The notes under the pieces: model-generated
Told to the model about the DNA's origin: nothing
Seen by the model: the letters and a program-made list of their open reading frames with translations, nothing else
Database searches by the model: none
Shown: positions 58,915 to 64,000 of the stretch, in pieces
How the letters are laid out: every line of letters begins with the position of its first letter
Position numbering within the stretch: position 1 is the first letter of the stretch
Translations under genes and position numbers: made by a program
Assembly (NCBI GenBank): GCA_014529385.2
Contig: CM043957.1
Span: forward strand, 72,198,381-72,262,380
Origin: Adiantum capillus-veneris
Lineage: Eukaryota; Streptophyta; Polypodiopsida; Polypodiales; Pteridaceae
Length of the DNA: 64,000 nucleotides
Direction: 5' to 3'

Positions 58915-59158
58915 ATTGCATGTAAAATAAGAGATGAGAGTCAACTTTTCTAAACTTGTTCACTTCATAAATTCTGCTACAAAAATGCATTCCATAACTC
59001 TACAAATTTATGTTTCTACATCAATGCATAGAGTGTGCTGTACTCTTCGATTGAGACTATAGATCACACAAATCGGAGTTCGGCTGAAGAAGTTATGATC
59101 AAAAGCGTGAACTATTTGTCTACTAGGTCAAAAAACGGCTGCACTCGGGGGGGGGGGG
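58915..59158. other. Short spacer, nothing recognised
   Basis: Probably includes the 5' untranslated part of the LINE. A run of G lies at about 59149-59158. Confidence 0.4.
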
Positions 59159-59436
59159 GAGAGTCTCAGAGAACATTTGAAATCTTCACACACTTATCAT
59201 GCATGTGCTCAAAATATATCTCAATCTTTCAACTCTATTAAGGAGAGCAACATTCAAGCATGCCACATCTTTCTACTCTATTATGGAGGGCCAAATTCAA
59301 GAAGAAATACGAGGCTAGAAATGGGTACTAGCTGGTGGTGAGAATGTACAAAGCCATGCGGAACCGATAATTATAGAGGAGGACAAGAGGAGAATAGGCG
59401 GGAGGGGAGGCTAACAAGCAAAGGCAATTGAAGAGG

Positions 59437-59438
<2 letters not shown>

Positions 59439-59499
<61 letters not shown>
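59439..59499. repeat. (AG)n microsatellite
   Basis: About 60 bp of pure AG in the foldback loop. Confidence 0.95.
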
Positions 59500-59502
<3 letters not shown>

Positions 59503-59901
59503 AAAAGAGAGGATCCTCTCTAAGCTATGTTCAACAGGCACGGAGAGGTGAGAAGCAATAGCCGACAACCTGCACCAAGGTCTCTCTCTCACTCTTATTG
59601 CACTTGCACACACCTTCATTGGGGTTCTGCAAACGTGAGTGGCCATGTATTTCCACGAGGTTAAGCAGGTCATTGCCCCAATCAGTTGAAACCTCTTTTT
59701 TTGTAAGAATGTGAGCAGCTCTCTCTAAGTGAGGCCAGCGATAAAGTGGGCATCCCTGCTGATGTATTAGTCATTAAGAAATAGCTAAGGAAATTTTTTG
59801 TGAGAGAGAGAGAGACCTTACATAAGAGAAGGATCCTCTCTCAACTATATTTAGTAGGCATGGAGAGGCAAGAAGCAACAACCAGTAGCTTGCATCAAGG
59901 T

Positions 59902-60006
<105 letters not shown>

Positions 60007-60250
60007 GCCTCCCCTCCCCCCACTTGTTCTCCTCTCGTCCCCCTCTAAGATTTTGAGTACTACAGGGTTTCCTCCTTTCTCACAACCGCCTAGTACCAAT
60101 TTCCATCCACGTATTGTTTCCCGAATTTGGCCCTCCTAGAAAGATGTGGCATGCTTGAATGGTGGTCTCCTTAATAGAGTTGAAAGATTGAGCTACATTT
60201 TGAGCACATGCATGAGAAGTGTGTGAAGTTTTCAAAAATCTGTTCTTTGA

Positions 60251-60251
<1 letters not shown>

Positions 60252-60297
<46 letters not shown>
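60252..60297. repeat. (CT)n microsatellite
   Basis: About 46 bp of CT at the outer end of the right foldback arm. Confidence 0.95.
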
Positions 60298-60300
<3 letters not shown>

Positions 60301-60391
60301 CCATAGCATGGTCTTGATTGGCACATCTCAATGGATGTGAGCTCCATATTTTTACATCTGCTACATTCTGACTCTAGTCTCACCCTTAGCT

Positions 60392-60597
60392 ATGTCACGA
60401 CCCCCTAGGCACATGTGGACACGGGCATCATCATTGCCTACTTCTCGCTTCATACCAACTCAGTGCATTTTAACGGCTACTTCATCAACAAGGACACCGG
60501 CTTTATCTTTAGCCTCACTTGGAGAGAGCTACTCATCTTCTTCCAAAGCAGAGGTTTTAATTGGAACAATCACCCGCTTAACCCCGTGGAAGTATAA
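60392..60597 (+). other. Short coding-like segment, unrecognised
   Basis: A 60-codon frame reads TGIIIAYFSLHTNSVHFNGY and later LTWRELLIFFQSRGFNW, with balanced composition. No family is recognised. Sequence just after it (about 60590-60640) is an inverted relative of 59610-59665, so it may be part of the foldback family. Confidence 0.25.
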
Positions 60598-60680
60598 GGG
60601 TGCTCTACGAACCTGCAATGAAGGTGTGTACAAAGTACAATAAAAGATACATTGGATATGTTATCATTGCCAGCATATCC

Positions 60681-61540
60681 TGTCATAAAATATAATATCT
60701 AACTTTACCAAATGTTTTTCTCATATTAAACTGATCACTTAATATGAGAAGATAAAAGGGAAACAAGATTTAGGATATAGATATATACTTCTAGACCTAT
60801 CTCAATAGGGGACCAAAAGGAGAAATGGCTGTATCTCAATAGGGGTCCAAAAGGAGACGGTCTACCAAAGAGCAATATGTAATAAGTGCTTCTAGATTTA
60901 CCTCGGTAAGGGACCAAGAGGAGAGATGGTCACATCTCAATAGGGGTCCAAAAGGACCGTCTATCAAAGAGCAAACGTGCATCTAATGGAGCTTAAAAGA
61001 CCTTAGGGTTAGCTTCATTAAATACCTCTAAAAGTTAGTGTAAAAAAGCCCTTTGACCTTACGCAAGCTAGAGCTAACCTCGAGGTGGGAATCCTACCCA
61101 AGCATGAGGTGCTAAGATGCTTAAAGTGGTTGTGGGAACCTTACCCAAATCTTGAGGTGATTTTTATTATGCTCAAATAACTAAGGTTCTTGAAGTGTTA
61201 AATTCAAAGATAAATTCTCAAAAGGCATGAACTCGTTCCATGCCTTATTTACTAAGTGCTTGAAGTATTAAATTCAAACCAAATGACTTAAGAAGCATAA
61301 AAAACACATGCTTGATTGACTAAGTGCTTAAAGTAATCAAATCAAACCAAATGACTTAAGAAGCATAAAAAACATATGTTCAAAAAACTATCCACATGTG
61401 ACCCTCATGATGTGCTTGAATCCTATTGGATAGGTTTTAAAGGGGTTCAATGAGAATTTAGATGCATAAAAATAAATAATTAAGTTCTTTCTCCCAAAGA
61501 GAAAAAAAAGGACACATGTCCCAAATGATATAATTAAATA

Positions 61541-61579
<39 letters not shown>

Positions 61580-62219
61580 GGACCAAGCATGAGAGGGGGG
61601 TATACTCTCCCACACACACACACACACACACACATTCTCTCATTGTGTGGAGTGCAAAGTAAAAGAGCTCCATCTCCTTCTCCAAGCTTGTTGAGAAGTG
61701 GAGAGCCTACACCAACACTCTTGGCTATGAAATGCAAATCCAACCAAGAGTCCTGCTTCAATGCTTAATCTTGCCGTCTTCTTCATCTTCATTACTATTA
61801 TATTCTGATATGCTAAGCAAGAAGAGTGATGATAAGTCAGGAACTATTTCTTCTTCCTATGAATGATTTTTCTTCCTCTTCCCTACTGTCATTCCCCACT
61901 AGCTCTCTCCACCTTCGAAGGTGTTTGAAGCCTTGGGACTGAGGCTTGGGATAGTTAATGTTTTTTGCAAAGTTTATGTTATGTTTGTGATGCATGAAGC
62001 TTTCCATCTTCATAGCATCACCAAGGTCACAAGAAACACAAAGATTGTATTGTTATAAGTCTCTCTTGATGGGAGCATCTATAATACGAACGCCTTTTGG
62101 AGGGGGGACCGGTTCCAAGTAAATCCGGTCCTCAACTATTGTCATGTTCTCTAATACTCTCTCTCTCTTGCAAAAGTATTGTTCATGCCAAGTTAATTAG
62201 TACTATGTTCATGTTGCTA
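60681..62219 (+). mobile_element. Diverged LTR related to that of element C, 3' end lost
   Basis: It starts TGTCATAAAATATAATATCT, like the element C LTR. Shared blocks follow in order: CATATTAAACTGATCA, a CCTATTGG...TTCAATGAG module (61428-61452), GGACACATGTC, AACACTCTTGG, CCTTCGAAGGTG, TCTCTCTTGATGGGAG, and GGAGGGGGGACCGG. The homology stops near 62219, before the expected ATGTTACA end. AG (61545-61578) and CA (61612-61634) tracts lie inside. No partner LTR is in the window. Confidence 0.75.
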
Positions 62220-64000
62220 CTAAGGCAGTCCGGGGAGGGCAACAAGAAGAGCAGCCTCTAAATACCCTTCGAGGCTCCCGTGGTGCTCAATTGGGGCTGG
62301 GGCAAGCACAATCAAAGACAACAACAACCCACAGGCAAAAACCCAAACAAGAAAGGGGCACCACCTAGTTGTAGATGCGAACTAGGACGCACGTGATATC
62401 TCCTTGTACTCAAACGCACAAAGAGAGGGGAATGCAAGATAGCCACACACACCAAACACAAACATTCACACACTAGAGTGAGGTAAAGATCACAAATCAA
62501 CTTGAGCAACTCAGTCTTAGCCTTAAAGACTAGATGACACAAAGCTTGGTGAGAAACAGAGAGACGACACAAAACTTGATCTTGTTGCTAATACACAAAT
62601 TGGCTTAGGGTCACGGGAGCCCTCTCACCTAGCACCCTCTTACAATTGACTTTTTAGGCAAACAATTCCACAAGCCTTAAAACCACCAAGCATGAAATGG
62701 CACAACAGACTTCAAGGACAATATACCTTCAACCACCTGATAAGCCAACTTATCAAGTCAATTTGGAGAGAAGAGTCATAGTTGCTGCATACAATTACAC
62801 CCAAAACTATAAATATTATTTATGCACAAGAGTAGGCTACAAGTGTGATGAAGAGTATGGCATCACTCCACTCCTCTAGATGTCATAACTAACTTCATGC
62901 TTCTCCATGCACTTATGTGTAGTAATGGAATAGAGCGCTCACAATGCACACTCTACACAACTAGGCTTGAAGAGTGGTGTGTTATGTGTGGAGAATGGTG
63001 TGGTGTAGTGTGATCATGTGTTGATTTACAACAGAGAGAAGAGCTCTATTTATAGGTTTTAGAAGCCCCAATTAGGATTAGACCTAATCAAGTTTATTTG
63101 AAGAAATCAAAGATTATGCATATTTTTATTTTTAAATGAGGGTGTGTCTCTCTTATCCTTTGAGTCACATGGATGTGGTCTTAAGGGAAGAGAATTATTC
63201 AGGATGAAAGGAGAGAGGATTGAGTGAATAATTTGGGAGTGCCTACTCTAATAGATAGTAGAGGGTGTATTTTTACAATAAAGTTAGTGGTTAGTAATAA
63301 TCACTACAAAATATTTACAAAATCATTCACCAAATGGTGAGATATATGATGAGCAAAGTTAGAGAAGGGATAAGATTATAAAGAGAGGTTGAAGCTTTGG
63401 AGAAGTTGACATTCACCTCCTTACAGCACCGGTAGAAGAAACGGTCAGCATGGCGAAGTTGCACGTGTCGATGAAGTTATGTTATCTTGAAACCTTGGAT
63501 AGTTTATGATAAAAGCCTTCAATTGCAGAGGTTAAACTTGGATTTTTGCTGATTTTTTGGAGTTCTTTAGAGAGTTAAGAGGATATGGTAATATGGACAT
63601 ATATGTAGAGAGAAAGGGGAGCACATAGGGGTGTAGAAATGGAGGATGCAGGCTATGGAGGTGTGAGAGAAGTGGCAATGTTGAAGAGGGTGAAATAGGA
63701 CATGGGACTTGCAGATTTGGGTGTGGGAAAGAGAGGGAGGAGTGTGTAAGAGTGAGTAGGTGTGTGGAAGGGTGAGAGAAAATAGGAAGATTTTTTGGTG
63801 TATGAGGTGGCAGTTTTGAAGTTGGCCATAAATTTCATGTACCCTTGACTTAAAAATCTCTGAAAACATTATAAAAAATACTTTAGCTCACGAGCTACAT
63901 TTTTTCTTTTGGACACATCCTCATATTCGGATCAAAAGAAGGTTCCAAAATTCGAGCAAAAAGTTGTCCTTGTAGCACCTAATAAGGCTTGAAGTGGGCC
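62220..64000. other. Intergenic, no supported gene
   Basis: No coding pattern was recognised. A TATA-like CTATTTATAGG lies at about 63048-63058, in sequence that resembles a promoter-type region, but no LTR ends were found. Purine-rich GGTGTGGG-type sequence occupies 63600-63790. Confidence 0.4.

Overview
This window looks like gene-poor nuclear DNA from a large plant genome. The evidence is a chromovirus-type Ty3 element primed by initiator-methionine tRNA, a Ty1/copia remnant, a plant-type LINE, a transposase-like pseudogene and very long pure (AG/CT)n tracts. A fern or another large-genome land-plant lineage would fit, but that is a guess. No conventional host gene, rRNA, tRNA or CRISPR array is recognised.

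Layout. 1-1113: end of a retroelement 3' ORF (retropepsin-like tail plus repeated W-[IV]-P-K motifs) followed by a polypurine tract. 2986-7463: element A, a decayed ORF of about 1140 codons with no pol domains, then a polypurine tract and an LTR. 8367-10302 (minus): an unknown decayed ORF. 12381-13634: copia remnant with 3' LTR. 14950-16000: a four-unit array with a palindromic core. 16328-17918 and 32606-32803: a transposase-like pseudogene split by element B. 17919-32600 (minus): element B, a 14.7-kb Ty3 element with LTRs, a GGTTT target duplication, gag, protease, RT, RNase H, integrase, and two further coding-like regions downstream of integrase. 37823-46161 (minus): element D, with 143-bp LTRs, a TACTA duplication and about 8 kb of interior without recognisable coding. 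46242-58914 (minus): two LINE copies, the longer split by element C. 47960-56863: element C, an intact chromovirus with 1590-bp LTRs, a CGATG duplication and a single 1649-codon gag-pol. 59159-60256: a foldback structure. 60681-62219: a diverged LTR related to that of C.

Working order. Only element C looks able to encode its own proteins. Its LTRs differ at four positions that I found by eye. D's LTRs differ at about nine of 143 positions, and B's differ by many substitutions and indels, so C is the youngest insertion. Elements A and D have no polymerase and would depend on proteins supplied in trans.

The observations most worth following are: the second retropepsin-like domain joined to W-[IV]-P-K repeats in the env position (seen twice independently); the short-LTR element D with a long non-coding interior; the long pol-less ORF of element A; and the near absence of TGA among in-frame stops in two decayed ORFs.
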